Shown one piece after another: positions 41,250 through 54,134 of a stretch of DNA of 64,000 nucleotides (position 1 is the stretch's first letter; each line of letters starts with the position of its first letter). Origin of the DNA: Karalla daura (taxonomy: Eukaryota; Chordata; Actinopteri; Chaetodontiformes; Leiognathidae); the NCBI GenBank assembly GCA_029224185.1, contig CM055207.1, positions 14,277,791 to 14,341,790 on the forward strand. The letters run 5' to 3'. Position numbers and translations under genes: made by a program. Below the pieces are notes generated by a model. That model saw only the letters and a program-made list of their open reading frames with translations. It was not told the DNA's origin and made no database searches.

Positions 41250-43389
41250 TGGCACCGCTGCATGAACAATGGCTTTTACGCCATGGGGCTTATTCTGGTA
41301 AACACCATCAAAAAAAGCAAAAAAACAAACACAAGCACAAACACAAAGGCAGAGTGCTTCGCGGCTAAGTCAACCTTCCCTCCACACAGACAGACACACT
41401 CACACATGCACAAGAGCTGTTTCGCTCCCCTTCTGCGTCACCGCTATTCCGTGTGATCCCGGAGTCGATTGTGTGGCTGCAGCAGTTTTTGTCGTTGTGG
41501 AGTAAAAAAAGAATAAAACTCACATGTGCAAAAATGTGCGAGACAGGAGAGAAAGCTGCCTCTTGGAGTTGCTGGCAAAGCTGACACTGTGTAACATGTA
41601 GTGCCTGGTGGTATGGATGACACTTGTCTTTTTTTTTTTAACACCCTTTGATTATTTTCGTAAGCTCTAAATTACCAGAGTGGCATTTCAGACAACTAGA
41701 CATTTTATTTCTGCAATTTGCATCCACAGAGGGATGAAAAAGATTGTTGTCTAGAGGGTCGGATTTCGTTCCATAAATGACCTACAGTATATGGGGAAGG
41801 TGCTGTGAAGTGTGAGTGGTGTATTGTTTTTATGATTAAGACAAGTTCAGATCACACTCTTGAACATAGTTTGCCAAAACACCCAAACTATGTGGCATGT
41901 CTTTTTAAAAGCACCTTTTATCCTTTTATTTCTCCTTTTGTCCCATCACTACAGGTTATTGAGCAGTCTGACAATAGTAAGACTTAATAACAGATTCTTG
42001 TGAAACGAAAGCCATTCTCTGATCAATACGCTTTGGTTTTTGCTGCTCCTGCATCACTTTTGTAATGACTGTTATTCCATTGAAAGCACTAGTTGGAAGC
42101 CGCTGTTAATGAATCAACTCAGTTTGGTATTTTCTTTTGTGAAAATGTTTTGTTAAAGCGTAAACGGTCTTTGTAGCAAGGGGGTTTCTGTGTGGCGTGT
42201 GCATGTGTGTTTTGAGGTGCTTTGAGGTACTTTTTCTGCAGGTGACACAGTATGTGACACTTATACAGGAACTCAGCAGGTGCTAAAAAACCTAAATAAA
42301 TGAATACATCTGCTCAGTAGGTCAAGCTCTGCTGTAAACTTTTAGTGTTCTCTGCTTGGCAACGACCCCCCCTCCTCATTGTGCACTCACTGGGCCGTGT
42401 GCAGATTTAGAACTGGTCAGTTAGCTCCTCACGAGTGTCATTCCTCAGACCGGGCAGCTGCTGCCTTGCCCCTGAGGTGCTCCCACACGCACTTACACAG
42501 GCCGTGACCTTTTGACCCGGCAAGCCTTGTCAGATGCCCCCCGCCCCTCAAAAATAGATCCACACCCACGGCCCGTCACGAGGTCCGGCGTGCTCGCCGG
42601 GCCATGAGACGCCGTCATGTCGGGGGACGATGTACCGGCTGACAAACACAAACAAGTTGTTTGATGCTGATACAAACGCGGCCCTTCCGGGGACTCCTTC
42701 GATCCGCACCAGTCTCTCCCTGAGTGACTGGCATTTTTTTTTCTCCTCTCTGTCATCACCGCGAAGAGGAGGCTTTGATATTTGATTGGCAGCCGCAGCG
42801 ATCGGAAACTTCCTGTCTGTCTCGGCTGTGGGAGGAAGAGAGGAGGGCGGGAGGCAGAGCTGTGGGAGGTGCAGGGGTTAATGCTGGCTGCTAGCGTCCG
42901 CACTGACAAACACGGCTTGTTTGTCTCTGAGAGACAATCTGCAATTCTTTGGGGCGTCTCCAGCCAAATCCAGCCCATGTTGTTGAGCCAGAGCTGGAGG
43001 GAGCGTTGGGCTGTCAGCCGGCCTCCTCTGCAGGTACAGCCAGACCTGATCCCTCTCTTCCTTTTTTTCCCCTTGTTTTGACTGAATGGCCTCTCATCCA
43101 TCTTTTTCTTGTTTTTTAATGGAGGCTGGCAATTCTTCCTTTCTGCCTCCGTCTCCCCGTCCTCCTTGTTCTCTTTTCTGCTCCGCTCGGCTTCTTTCTT
43201 CGCAACAAGCTTTGAGGGAAGAGGAGGGGAAGAGGGAAGATCAAAGGGAGCCCGCACACTCTGCCCTCCAATATCATTAGGCTATCTCTGATGGCATTAT
43301 TATAGTTTCTGCCACGCACACGCCTGTGTGTTTGATTTTGTCTGTGTGGGCTTTTTTTTTTCTCCCACTAGTGTTCATGTCTATTTGTA

Positions 43390-43409
43390 TGTGTGTGTGT
43401 GTGTGTGTG
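43390..43409. repeat. (GT)10 microsatellite
   Basis: Pure GT run followed by 'gcacgcatgtacacgtgcacatg', itself partly palindromic. Confidence 0.92.
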
Positions 43410-44589
43410 CACGCATGTACACGTGCACATGCCCTGCCTTCCTCTGGCACGGGGCCCGGTGCTGCCATTGGGCCGCCCTGCCATCAGCCCTTTCATATTG
43501 AGCGAGACGTCCGAGCTCCCTCCCCTCTGCACCCACACCCCCACCGCCGCTACACCCCCCCACCACCACCACCCTCCCCTCCAAGCATAGTGCATGAGGG
43601 AGCTGGCCTCTGTTGGATGTCACTTCTGTTTTGCTCTGATCTTCCTCCACCAAAGCCTCGCAGCAGCACGGTCCGACACAGTAGCACCGATAATGGAGAA
43701 GCTCTGTGATGGAAAAACATCTGGAGCGTGCGGGAGCAGAGGTCTCAAACCACATGCTGCATCAAAGCTCACCTCTGCCGTCTCCTCCGCATCACCTGAG
43801 GCTGCTGAGCGTCTATTTAGATTTTAATTAGCACTAACAGCTCCCATTGAAAAGACCCAAATCTGCAGCACGGAGTCGTAAACTGCATGAAACGTATCAA
43901 CGCATATAGATTGTTGTTGTTTATTCCACTGAAACTGCAGGGGGATTCTGAGATTGAAAATCTCCCCAAGCCGAGATGTGTTTGCATATTTAATACATGT
44001 TTATGTGTTCTCACATATGCACAGACATCTGATCAAATGCATGCATTTCAAATGGCCGATTCTAAAGGAGACGTGACTTTTTTGAAATCAGACAGATTTG
44101 TCAATTCTGTCGCACTTAATTTCCATCTTCAGTCCTTCATTGCTTCTACTTTAAGTAATTTCCATGGGGAAGGGGGGGGGGATTGATTTTCCCCAGCCAA
44201 TCACTAAAAGGCTGACGCGTCCACAGTCTGAAGTTTGCACTCATGCAAACATATGATGGATATATCTTTTTCTTTCCTGTACTCTTAAAGAGCAAAAGAA
44301 AAAGGGGGGCGAGGAAGTGCCACGGCCTTCTGTTCCGAAGTTCACACTGTTCTTGCTCCTCTGCACTTTTAACGCGGCCACAGCTCCAGTAAACGAGTTA
44401 AACAGCATGTTGGGTGATTTCTTTGAATGAACATCATGTGCGGCGCGTTAATTATCTGATGGACATTCTCGCAGTCGCAGTCTCACTTTCCACCCCTGAT
44501 CCCATCTTTGCTGATACGGAGGCCTCCCGGCACCATGCTGGGAGTCCTCACTTCCACCCACTCTCCTCAGAAAGTGTTCGTACTAGTGG

Positions 44590-44637
44590 TGGAAGAGGAG
44601 GAAGAGGTAGAGGAGGAGGAGGAGGAGGAGGAGAGAG
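44590..44637. repeat. (GGA)n trinucleotide tract
   Basis: Irregular then pure GGA units, purine-only. The Gly/Arg/Glu or Ser/Pro frames over it are artefacts. Confidence 0.9.
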
Positions 44638-44957
44638 AACTGCGAAATGGAGTAGAGGCCATATAAGGCAAACAGAGAGAACAGGCATCAGTGGGGCCGT
44701 TAGCTTGCACCTGAATGTTTGAAGGTCCATTTTGCCAGAAATTGAAAGTCCCCACTGTGTGTTTCAATTCTTCATACGCCGTCTGCTGTGCAGCTGCCTC
44801 GGCTTGGGCGTGGAGGAGAGCTGCGCGCAGTCCTTTCCTTCCTCCCAGCGTGTTCACGTCTTAATGCACATTTGCCGCGACCCTGCGATTACCGCACAAC
44901 CGGACTGCGTGAGAGGGAAGCGAGCAAGCATGGAAGATGGAGGGATTGAAAGATTGA

Positions 44958-45006
44958 GGGAGACAGGGGGAAGGGGAGGGGGAAGGGAAGGTGGGGGAAG
45001 GCAGGG
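44958..45006 (+). other. G-rich tract, strong G-quadruplex candidate
   Basis: Runs G5, G4, G5, G3, G5 and G3 separated by one to four bases, within a purine-only stretch. Confidence 0.6.
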
Positions 45007-45642
45007 AGACGAAGGCTGCACAGCTACTGAATCCATAAAGGATGAAAAGGCCTTGGCAGGAGTCTTAAGGGGCTAATAAAATAAAGTTCTCTCAGATTAG
45101 TTAGCTAATAGAGCTGTAACACAGTGTTGCGTCTTAATGCCGAGGGGAACGCGGCCTCCCCCGTGTCGGCTATGATGTCGGGGGAGCGGTGAGGTGGGAG
45201 GAGGTGGGCGGGTGTGGAAGGGGGCGAGGCACTGTCGGAGCACCCGCTGTGAAGAAGCCCTCGGGGTCTGGTTATTCAGTCAGGGGTGAGCAGGGAGACA
45301 AGGGAAGGAGCCGGAGCGTACCTGGCATGAAATTACTCTCCCAGCAGCTTCAGTGTGCCTCCTATATGAGTCCAATGCACAGGCCGTAGCTGCTGCACAC
45401 GTCTCAGTTAGAGCACTGTCCCTTCTCTACTGCCAGAGGCGCTGCTGTAGAACAAGTGGAAAGGACACGGGTGCAGTCGATGTTCACAAAGCGCTGTGAT
45501 CTGAGCCATAACTTCATCGAGGTAAACGTTTGTTTTTGCCGTTCCCCGGCTATTCAAATTAACTTGGCACGTAAGCTTGGGAAAACAGAAGCCCGGCGTG
45601 GCTCATCAACAAGAGAGAGCAGGTCTGGAGAACGGGGGCAGT

Positions 45643-45674
45643 TGTGGTGGTGGTGGTGGTTGGGGGGGGGGGCG
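45643..45674. repeat. (GGT)n followed by poly-G
   Basis: Six GGT units and then an 11-base G run. Confidence 0.9.
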
Positions 45675-45819
45675 GAACAAGCTCGTCTGAAGCAGCAGCA
45701 AAGTGAACACAGGCGCTGACCTTAAAAGATTAAAAGCACTCAGCTGTTCTGCTCCGGCGGAACAACCGGGAGCAGCTTTTTCTGAGGAAACACTGAGGCC
45801 AACGCTGACGCTGTGGTGA

Positions 45820-46090
45820 TATATGATGAAATGTGTGGCGGGCGGCGCAGAGGCAACTTTGTCGCCGCGCGTTAGTCGAGAGGGTGGGAGCCCGCGCGTT
45901 CCTCTGATGTCGCCAGGGCCCGTCTCGAAGTTTGTTTGTCCGCCCGCATGCGGTCGGCGTTCATCTTTTGAGCTGCATTTCAGAGCGCTGTGATACCGTC
46001 TGAGGTCGGGGTGCAGAGGGGGCCGCTCCCCGCCACCTCGCCTTTGAGCGTGCGTCATCCACCGTCCTCCGCCGCCTCGGCCCTGTGATG
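45820..46090. promoter_or_regulatory. CpG-dense patch inside the presumed intron
   Basis: About 270 bases with a high local density of CpG ('ggcgggcggcgcag', 'gtcgccgcgcgttagtcgag', 'ccgcccgcatgcggtcggcg'), in contrast to its surroundings. It may be an orphan CpG island or an alternative promoter. A 272-codon minus-strand frame (45,606-46,424) overlaps it but has no recognisable domain and looks like a low-stop artefact. Confidence 0.4.
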
Positions 46091-46756
46091 AGCGTGGAGC
46101 TGAAACGGGGAGTCGGCTGGAATGTTTTTGTGTGTATCTGCACGCAAGGCCAGAAGCTAACGAACAGAACAGAGCATGCCGAAAACTATGCGCCCCTATT
46201 GTTGACAGAATTGAATTGCCCGCGCGTATTTGTGGCGAAGAAAAGGCTGCTGAGGCTGCTGAGACGTAGGCAGGAAAAAATACCAGTGTAAGGTGGCCTT
46301 GCTCTTGAGATGAGAGACAAAAGATGAGAGGGGAGGAGAGTGAGCGAGAAAGAGAAAAACAGAGGAATATGAAGTTCTCTCTAGAGACATAAGTGGGGGA
46401 GAAAGGAAGTGTAGAGATGAGCAAAGAGAGGAAAGTACTTTGTCTCTAATAACAGAGTGCATGTAGCCTGCTCGCTGCTGTCATTACCACGGGAATAGTT
46501 AATGAGAGGCCTCTCCGAGTGGAGACTGATTGAGTGCGTCATCTTCATTCTCTTCTCTCCCCCTGCCTAAAGGCTCCCTGCCCCTTTAGTCTGATCCTGC
46601 TCTTTTTTTCTGCTTGCAACTCCTTCTCCATCTCTCCATCGCCACGCCAGCCTTTATTCGCAGGAACTCTCATTGCTCTGTGATGTCTAGCTAATGATTG
46701 TGTTCTTTTCTCAGCTTGGGTAAAATGGAGCTTGTTATCTTCTGAGCAAGAGACTC

Positions 46757-46774
46757 TGTGTGTGTGTGTGTGTG
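46757..46774. repeat. (GT)n microsatellite
   Basis: Short pure GT run. Confidence 0.9.
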
Positions 46775-47546
46775 GTCTTGGGTTTCTTGGTGGGTTCATG
46801 CATTAAGGTGTGCAGCCCTGCGTGCATGCCCGTGCACTCCCGTGCACTTAATTTAATTAAATATGAGACGTTGACAAGTTAAAAATTAGTTTTGATCATA
46901 GCATTGTAATCACGTTCAAAACGCATGTAATCTGTCTGCAAAGCCACCTAAACTCGGCAAGTTTTCGCAGCATTTTTGTTCAGAGTTCTCGCTCTGTGCT
47001 GTACGTGCAAATCAAAGCTCGCAAGTTCTGTTCCAGATCCAGAACTGGGTGGCTGTTTCAGAGGACGCTACCCAGGAGAGACAAGCTGTTTTGGTTCTTT
47101 GTGCCATTCTGGGTATGGAGCTGTAGTAATCATGGTCTAAATGAATCAGCATTTAGCAGGAAAGCAGACACAATGAATTAGAAAACACATTGGACACGGA
47201 ACATTTTGGTGTTTTTACAGTGAGTAAAACCAGATAAAATCTTAAGAGGCAGGGATGACTAAATATGACTCTTAAATATTTCCGTTTATAGACCGAGACT
47301 AAATCTACAGTACTGTAGCTGCCAAAATGAACACTAGTATGGAGTAGTGTGTGTTTTGTCTACTCTTGTGTGGTTATAGGGGTACACACAGCGCAAATCA
47401 GAGTGGCTGTGTCAGTTTAGCGTTACACACATACATACACTCACTAAACTACCATGCACACACACTATACTATCCATCTATACCAGAAACCCTCAGTCTC
47501 TGGCGGTTCCAACTTTACCCTAAAGACATGTGTCTCCCTTCCCATT

Positions 47547-47579
47547 GTGTGGGGGTGTGTGTGTGTGTGTGTGTGTGTT
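47547..47579. repeat. (GT)n microsatellite
   Basis: GT run with a G5 interruption at its start. Confidence 0.9.
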
Positions 47580-48049
47580 CCAGTCCCAGCCTGCCTCCTC
47601 ACTAAACAAAAGAGCAGGTAACACGTGTGCTGGTTTAACCCTCGGCTCTGTCCCGGCTCGGTTCCCATGAGCCGCTCCCTGCTCGCTCCCCTACAGCAGA
47701 GCCCAAACCACAGCCCACCAGCACAGTCGACAAACTGCATAACCTCTGAGCACACATTCTGCAAACATGTGCGGGCTTAGTAATGTGTTTATACGCAGTT
47801 TGTGTGTGTTCCGACGGGCCTCGATTACTGTCATTACACCGCAGTGGAGGGAGGAGATATATTTAACCCCTCAATAAAACCGTTTTATGCATTCAGGTGA
47901 CGAATCTGTTATGGAGCAACACAGAGTTTAAATTTCAGAGCCATTTTACCGTATTTTACCCTTCACTCCCACACTCCCTGGCTTTGACTGCTAAGAGAGA
48001 GAGCAGGATGGCTTCGGCTGCAGCGTCTTAATCGCAGACCAAATCGATC

Positions 48050-48175
48050 GATCAAATGTAGACTGTGATTAAGCCCAGGTGGCGGAGGTCCGAGCTGCAG
48101 AGGCTGTTAATTGGACCAAAATTATGGCAGCAAGAGATTCAAACATGGGCCAAATACTGTGGTGAAGCGGCAGAT
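48050..48175. promoter_or_regulatory. Candidate conserved non-coding element with CTCF-like core
   Basis: Unique block containing 'cccaggtggcggagg', close to part of the CTCF core motif, and 'ctgttaattggacc'. Offered on motif content only. Confidence 0.25.
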
Positions 48176-48332
48176 TTTTATTGCCAGAATTAAAAAATAT
48201 TTAAAAGAGGAACTTCATCTCCAGATGAATGCAGAAGTGGCCTCAGGGACTGGGATGGACCTCTGAAAGGGATCTAGGGATTTCCAACCCTGACACAGCA
48301 TCAGTTGTTTTATGGGCTGTGTTGGAGAATAA

Positions 48333-48348
48333 TACACACACACACACA

Positions 48349-48408
<60 letters not shown>
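48333..48408. repeat. (CA)n microsatellite
   Basis: CA repeats for 76 bases with one CT interruption near the start. Likely polymorphic. Confidence 0.96.
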
Positions 48409-48409
<1 letters not shown>

Positions 48410-49369
48410 GCAATGTTAAAGCAGCTATTTCAGCTCCCCTCTCAAACCATTCTGTAATCACTGTGCTCGCGGCCACTCCAGGTTCTCTACTTCCGACGTT
48501 GACGTCGTCTGCCGATTACTCAACACAAAGCGGAATTTTAGAAATGGAGTCGATATTAAGATGCAAATGGGGTGACCGGGCAAATCGCTGCCCGGAGACA
48601 TGTCTGGCTTGGGTCGGGGAGGTTTAGACTTGAGCGAAGAGATTTGCCGCTATCTCTAACGCTTCATGTTGTATCGATACCAGAGGAAGAAATATAACCA
48701 CACAGTGCTATTCATACTGTGCCGTGGGGATAAGAGAAATAATAAAAAAAACTGAAAGTTAATTAAGGACATTTGTTGTAATTTCATAGTTGTAACTTAA
48801 GGTTCTCCGGTGATACAGAATCGTATTATACCTGTGTTTTAGACAGCAAAGTGTTGACAGGAAGTGAAGGATATGGGAGCCCCTGGGATCAGTTCCTGAG
48901 TTCCCAAATTAAATAAAATGGGGCATGTAGTGTCTGCATCCCAGAAACAGACACGCGCGCGGTCTGTGCTTTGAATGTATCCACTGTACTGCTCACTGTA
49001 CTACAGCCAATGAAATGATATAAAAAAATTCCCACAAACTCCTGAAATCTGTGTCAATGACATCTTTTTTGCATAATGAATTCACTGAGCGAGTGCATTC
49101 CCGTCACATTCTTCTCCTCTCTATATTTAGCCAAGTCTTTATCTGAGGAGGAGGAAAGAGAGATAGAGTCGTCCTTTGGCGGATTACTTGACGCCCGATT
49201 CGGCGCCTCTTAAGCTATTTTTTGCTTTTCAAAATGAAATTAATTGAGTGCGTTTGTGTCTCGTTCTCGTTCGTCACGTTGCCCCAACTGTTTGATTCCG
49301 GGGGCCACTTGTTTGCCCCTCCCCAGCCTTTGATGATTTCTCGTGACCAGAAATGGTGGGAGTTAAACA

Positions 49370-49975
49370 CGTGGTCTCATTGATACAGCGTCGCGCCATA
49401 GGCTGGCACTCTAACTGATGCTGTGGTGATTAATGAGGGCCCAGCTGCAGCCTCAGTGGTGGTATCTCTGTTGAATTAGGCTCTGATTACACCTGGCGGG
49501 GTCACACATGACTAATGGCTCTCGGGCCTAATTCATCCTTCCCCGAGGCCACGTGGAACGGCTTTTGTGTGATCTGACAGCGATTACAGGTGCTTTACGT
49601 ACTGGCATATAGATGTTTACATGGATTTCCACACCAGATATTTCCTCCCTTTGATTTTATTGCCCTCATGATGGCTCCCTCGCCCCCCGGGGTGAGCCCA
49701 ACATCCCCATAATTAAGACTTCACCATTAAAATGTGAGATTACGTCGGCACTTACTTACTTAGCTACAATGTATTTCCCCTTCCCCCAGGGCTGTTGTTT
49801 TCCATTAGGTCCCCATGAAATGGCTTTTTGTTTACTCATTAGTATTTGGTTGCTGGATTGTAATTTGTCAGCCTGAGTAGGAGGAAAGAGACCGGGGCCA
49901 TTGGTATGACACAGCGTAGGAGATTATCGTTATGCCCCCTGCCCTTAAAGAGCGGCGCAGGTAATTGATATGTGA
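49370..49975. promoter_or_regulatory. Candidate cluster of conserved non-coding elements
   Basis: About 600 bases free of simple repeats, with repeated homeodomain-like cores: 'gtggtgattaatgagggccc' (49,424-49,443), 'ggcctaattcatcc' (49,527-49,540), 'ataattaagacttc' (49,710-49,723) and 'ggtaattgatatg' (49,960-49,972). No splice sites or codon signal. This is the most enhancer-like stretch in the presumed intron. Confidence 0.35.
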
Positions 49976-51644
49976 GGGGAAATATAGTGTAAAGGAATGC
50001 AAATCTGCAGAGCGGCTTTAGCTACGCAATGTCTCCGCCCATGGAGTGATAATGGGGTTCCCAGTGGTGGACCGATTCACAGATTGACTGATTATGCGCT
50101 GCTTGACTGACTCAATGACTCTGTGCCTGAATGCGTCCGGACTGGTGAAAGCTGGGCTCCGGGCCTTAACAATAGACATCACCCAGCTACATCCAAAAAC
50201 CACATTTTACAACATCTGTGCCTGAGGCAACTTTAGCAACAATTGTGGCTGTGGCAGTCATACTTGGATTGAGCCTTCAATGTTAATTGCAGGCCTGTGC
50301 TGGTACCCGGACTTAAATGCAGTCTCACTATGGTCCACCTCAACCTCCACACTTCAAATGCAATCATCCTGGAGGCCACCATTAAATGATTGATAACCAT
50401 TTAGCATTATGTTTGTGGGTTTGGCTCGCCTGGATCGGTGATTCAGTATCAGTCGTTTTAAATGGGATCATATTGTAATGGTCTGACTTACAGTAGTATT
50501 AGTGTTATTGTTATGGTTGATTAAGTTATAATGTTTATGAATCTTATCGTTTTTCTTCCTTTGAGTATTCTACAGCCCTCAGTGAGTCACGGCCCAGGCT
50601 CTTGTTATTATTGGTTGCTACAAAACTGTGACTCAATTACATGGGTTGTTATCATTTTACCCATGTTTGTTTGTGTTGTGGTCAGTCACAGTCCAAACTT
50701 TTCCTTCCCTGGAAAGTCCGTCCTGACCTTTTTTGTAAAGCGGGACTCATGCTTAAAACCTCCGCCTAACCCCCTAAACCTGAACCCCCATCTGCTGATC
50801 CCAGTGTGGAGGTAACACTTCATTGATCAAATCTCTCCTTTTTGGACTAAAAATTGAATAAAAAATCATAAAAAAAACAAGCAAACACCTATGCCCCCTG
50901 TCTCTCAGTAGTGGCTAATTCCCCTTCTTAAGCTGTATGTGTTGTGCTCCAGTGTGTTGAGCTGTGGCTCCTGCTTCCTACGTCATGTCCAGACAAACAG
51001 AAAATATTACTCTTCCATTACCCAGCGATCACCCACTCGCAGGCCTGTTGACTTGTCATTTTGGCTTCACTAGTCACCATTCTGCTCCATTTCCTTAGCG
51101 GCAATCACACTGTCAGTATCAGAGATGGTGTTAAGCCGCGGCTCATTGCACCATGGCGCTTGCTTGCTGGGCACGAGCCATGTGGAAGCAGCAGGCCTGC
51201 TCCTCGGGCCGTAGGGAGGCCGTAGCCGGGCGAGGAGAAGAGGGAGGAGGCACAGGGAGAGCCTCCGCTGCTCCTCACCCTGTGTTTTTCCACTCAGACG
51301 AGCTCCTTGTTTACTGCTCGTCGGGAGCTAGCGCCGCTCCTCCACTGGGCTAATTTGTCACTCCATAAAAAACAGGACAGCGCTGGTGCACACGGAGTGG
51401 GAGTCGGTGAGCTTGTTATGTTCCAGCGCGGATGGGGGAAGATAAGAGGAAAAAAGGGAGAGAGATAAGCAGATACAGTGAAAGAGGGAAACGTCTGCGG
51501 ATAACAGGTTTTTGCAACAAAAGAAAGGGGGATATAGAGGATGGGGCAAAAACAGAATTTGTGAGACAGGAGGAGGAAAGAGTCAAAGAAAGAGTGGAGG
51601 GATTTCAGTGCGGAAGAAGAAATGTAAAGACGGGCAACGTTTCC

Positions 51645-51667
51645 GTGTGTGTGTGTGTGTGTGTGTG
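51645..51667. repeat. (GT)n microsatellite
   Basis: Pure GT run within a purine-rich region. Confidence 0.92.
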
Positions 51668-53075
51668 GGTTTGGATGAAGGGGTGGCTCTGCTGCTTTTA
51701 TCTTCTTCTCTGTTGTAGTATTCAAGAGTAAAGCTTGTTTGCCAGTCTGAGGGTCTGCTGCTCATTAGAGGACCCTGCAGTCTCCTCTAACAGGGTGCGC
51801 TCAGCTGACCCAGGGACAGCCTGTGTGACAGTGTACTCCAAAATATGCTGCTGTCACAGTGTGATGAAATCGCCATAACGATGCCACGCTACCGGATAAA
51901 CACACCAAAACCCAAAATATTCCCGCTTTATCTCTTATCCTCCGTCCATTTTTTCCTCTTTTTTTCCCCTCTTCTGCAGCCTGTTCTCAACTTTTATTTT
52001 CTCCCCATCTCCATCTCTCTGTGTGCTCGGGTCAGTAATGAGCTGGTTCGGTTTCCTTTTCCTGCCACAGGCATATTTTTCCCTCCCATCTCCATCATCC
52101 TCCCATGCCTTATCCCCTCCCCTCCCTCATCTGCTCTCTTGTTTTCTTCTGTCAATGCCTCTTTTTTCCCCCAAGGACTTTCCAGGTTGCTTTCTCTCTG
52201 TTTGTCTCTCATGCTCTGCATTCATTTCCTTTTATATTCCCATGGCACTGGAGGATTCAACCAACTGCACCACCACACGCTGCCCACAGAAGTTGCTCGC
52301 ATTCGGCCCATGTGGTCCTCATCTGTCTTAAAGGTGTGAAAAATGTATGAGCACTCGTATCGTTGCCCTCAGGCTAGACACAGACAGCATCACCCCCGGC
52401 TCTGTGGCAGAATGCCTAAATGAGAGGCACCCCCCTCACACATGCTGTCTGACATCGAGGCACGCATTGTTAGCATATACCGGACTACAGAGAGTGGTCT
52501 TTAACGGGAGGAAATGTCTGGTTTTGAAAGCATTCAGCATAGTGGTTGTTGTCTGAATGAATCCATCCTGTTAATGATTCATACGGCTTTTAGAAAACAC
52601 ACATGAACTGGATGCGTCAGTCTTGACAAGCTGCCTTTTAACACTGCAGACAAATTCTTCCTGCTGATCCAAAAGATGTGGCAGATGTTTGGGGAAATAA
52701 AAATCCTTCGTCTTTGATGCATGAGTACAAAAACTCTAGGACGTCTTGTCCTCGGAGGAAAAAACAGGAGCTGCTGTGTGCAATAAGAGCACATCCGGAG
52801 CAAAGCTCTGACTGTTGACCTCTGGCCTCCACCCTGACACATTTCGTGTTGCCTTCAGCAAACCTCCTCTCCACTTTCTGCAAGTGCCGAAATGACAGCT
52901 TTCAAAGCGCTATTACAGATAGACATGCAGGGGAAAAATAAGAACAAATGACATGGGAGAGCTGAAGGAGCGAAGGAGGATTCCAGTTAATCAATTCTTG
53001 CTCTTTAAACAATTGAGGTGAAGTGGGGAGCAGTTCTGGATTTGCACAGATACTGTCAGTCCCCCTCTCCACCAA

Positions 53076-53105
53076 ACACACACACACACACACATACACA
53101 CACAC
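53076..53105. repeat. (CA)n microsatellite
   Basis: CA run with one TA interruption. Confidence 0.93.
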
Positions 53106-53359
53106 TCTCACCTCCCGTTATCCCCCCCGCTAATTGAAACAAGAGATGGGTAAAAGCTACACGAGGGATAAGGAGGCGCTGTTATAATTCATGCCTCTTC
53201 ACCCCAAACAAACTTAAGCTCTCAGCTCGCTGAGATGCCCCAAAGAAGATTTTCACAAATCCTTTCTGTTTCTCTGCCCGGCGTCTAGCAGTGACCCCGA
53301 GAAGTGCTCACTCGAAAGAGGACTTTGCTCAATCCACTCGCCGCGCAGCTAAACCCCCG

Positions 53360-53765
53360 GCTCGGCTGCATTTTGGATACAGGTGAATTCATTTGCATGG
53401 GGGAGAAGCGGCCGGCTGTCGGAGCATTACAGGCCGTATTGTGTGGAATTGATGGCGGGGTCAGGTGAGCTAACTGCACTCGCTCGTCAAGCAGTGCCGG
53501 GGAACAAAGCCCATCCTGATTAACATTGTTATTCATTCATGAGAGGGAGCCCAGCGAAGCGGATTCATTTGTCTTAGACACCTTTAACAAGTGAGGGGAA
53601 AAAGAAACACAAATCTCACGGAAACAATTGAATAATTATGCCCTTTTAGCTCGAATGGGGCGGATGGAGCTCTAAAACTGTCAGCACCTTTTGTTTAGAT
53701 ATGGGGGTTTAATGTGGCGGGATTATAATTAGTCCACAGATTGTCAGGCAGTCAGACAGTTTGAA
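53360..53765. promoter_or_regulatory. Candidate conserved non-coding element block
   Basis: Unique DNA with 'attcatttgcatggggg' (an octamer-like ATTTGCAT), 'cctgattaacattg', 'ttgaataattatgcc' and 'gggattataattagtcc'. The density of POU/homeodomain-like cores without coding signal suggests regulatory DNA. Confidence 0.33.
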
Positions 53766-54085
53766 GGCATTTGTCAGTACATGCAAAATATGACATTTAA
53801 AGACTGAGTACTTCTCTGCCTGGCTGCTCAAAGTTTTGCGTTGGTGTCAAACATTTGAGGGAGATGCCAAGATGCATCCATAGACAAGCATCTGCAATCA
53901 TATTCTAGGTAAGGGATGGTCAACAGATGCAGTGTAAATATCAGCTGATCAATCGATATCAATAATGAAAGTGATTGATAAAAAAGGAGAAATACATTGG
54001 CTTTTTACAGACCATCTCATCATCACATGGTTTCAATAATTAATGTGTCAAATTACATCATTAATCACATTTTTCAGGTGTGTAA

Positions 54086-54134
54086 GAATTAGTGTGAATA
54101 AGCATGATGTGTAAGCTACACATCACACTAATTC
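54086..54134. repeat. Imperfect inverted repeat
   Basis: 'gaattagtgtga' and 'tgatgtgta' on the left pair with 'tacacatcacactaattc' on the right around a 3-base centre (agc). A short insertion in the left arm gives a bulge. A bulged stem of this size is hairpin-like, but no known small RNA was recognised. Confidence 0.75.

Noticed and set aside
42493..43257. 254-codon minus-strand frame
   Set aside because: Lys/Glu/Arg-rich and Ser-rich stretches track pyrimidine-rich DNA on the other strand; no domain seen.
45606..46424. 272-codon minus-strand frame, the longest in the window
   Set aside because: No recognisable domain; composition is Ser/Pro/Arg-rich and follows the GC-rich, stop-poor DNA and the GGT/poly-G repeat at its end. 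No splice or promoter context.
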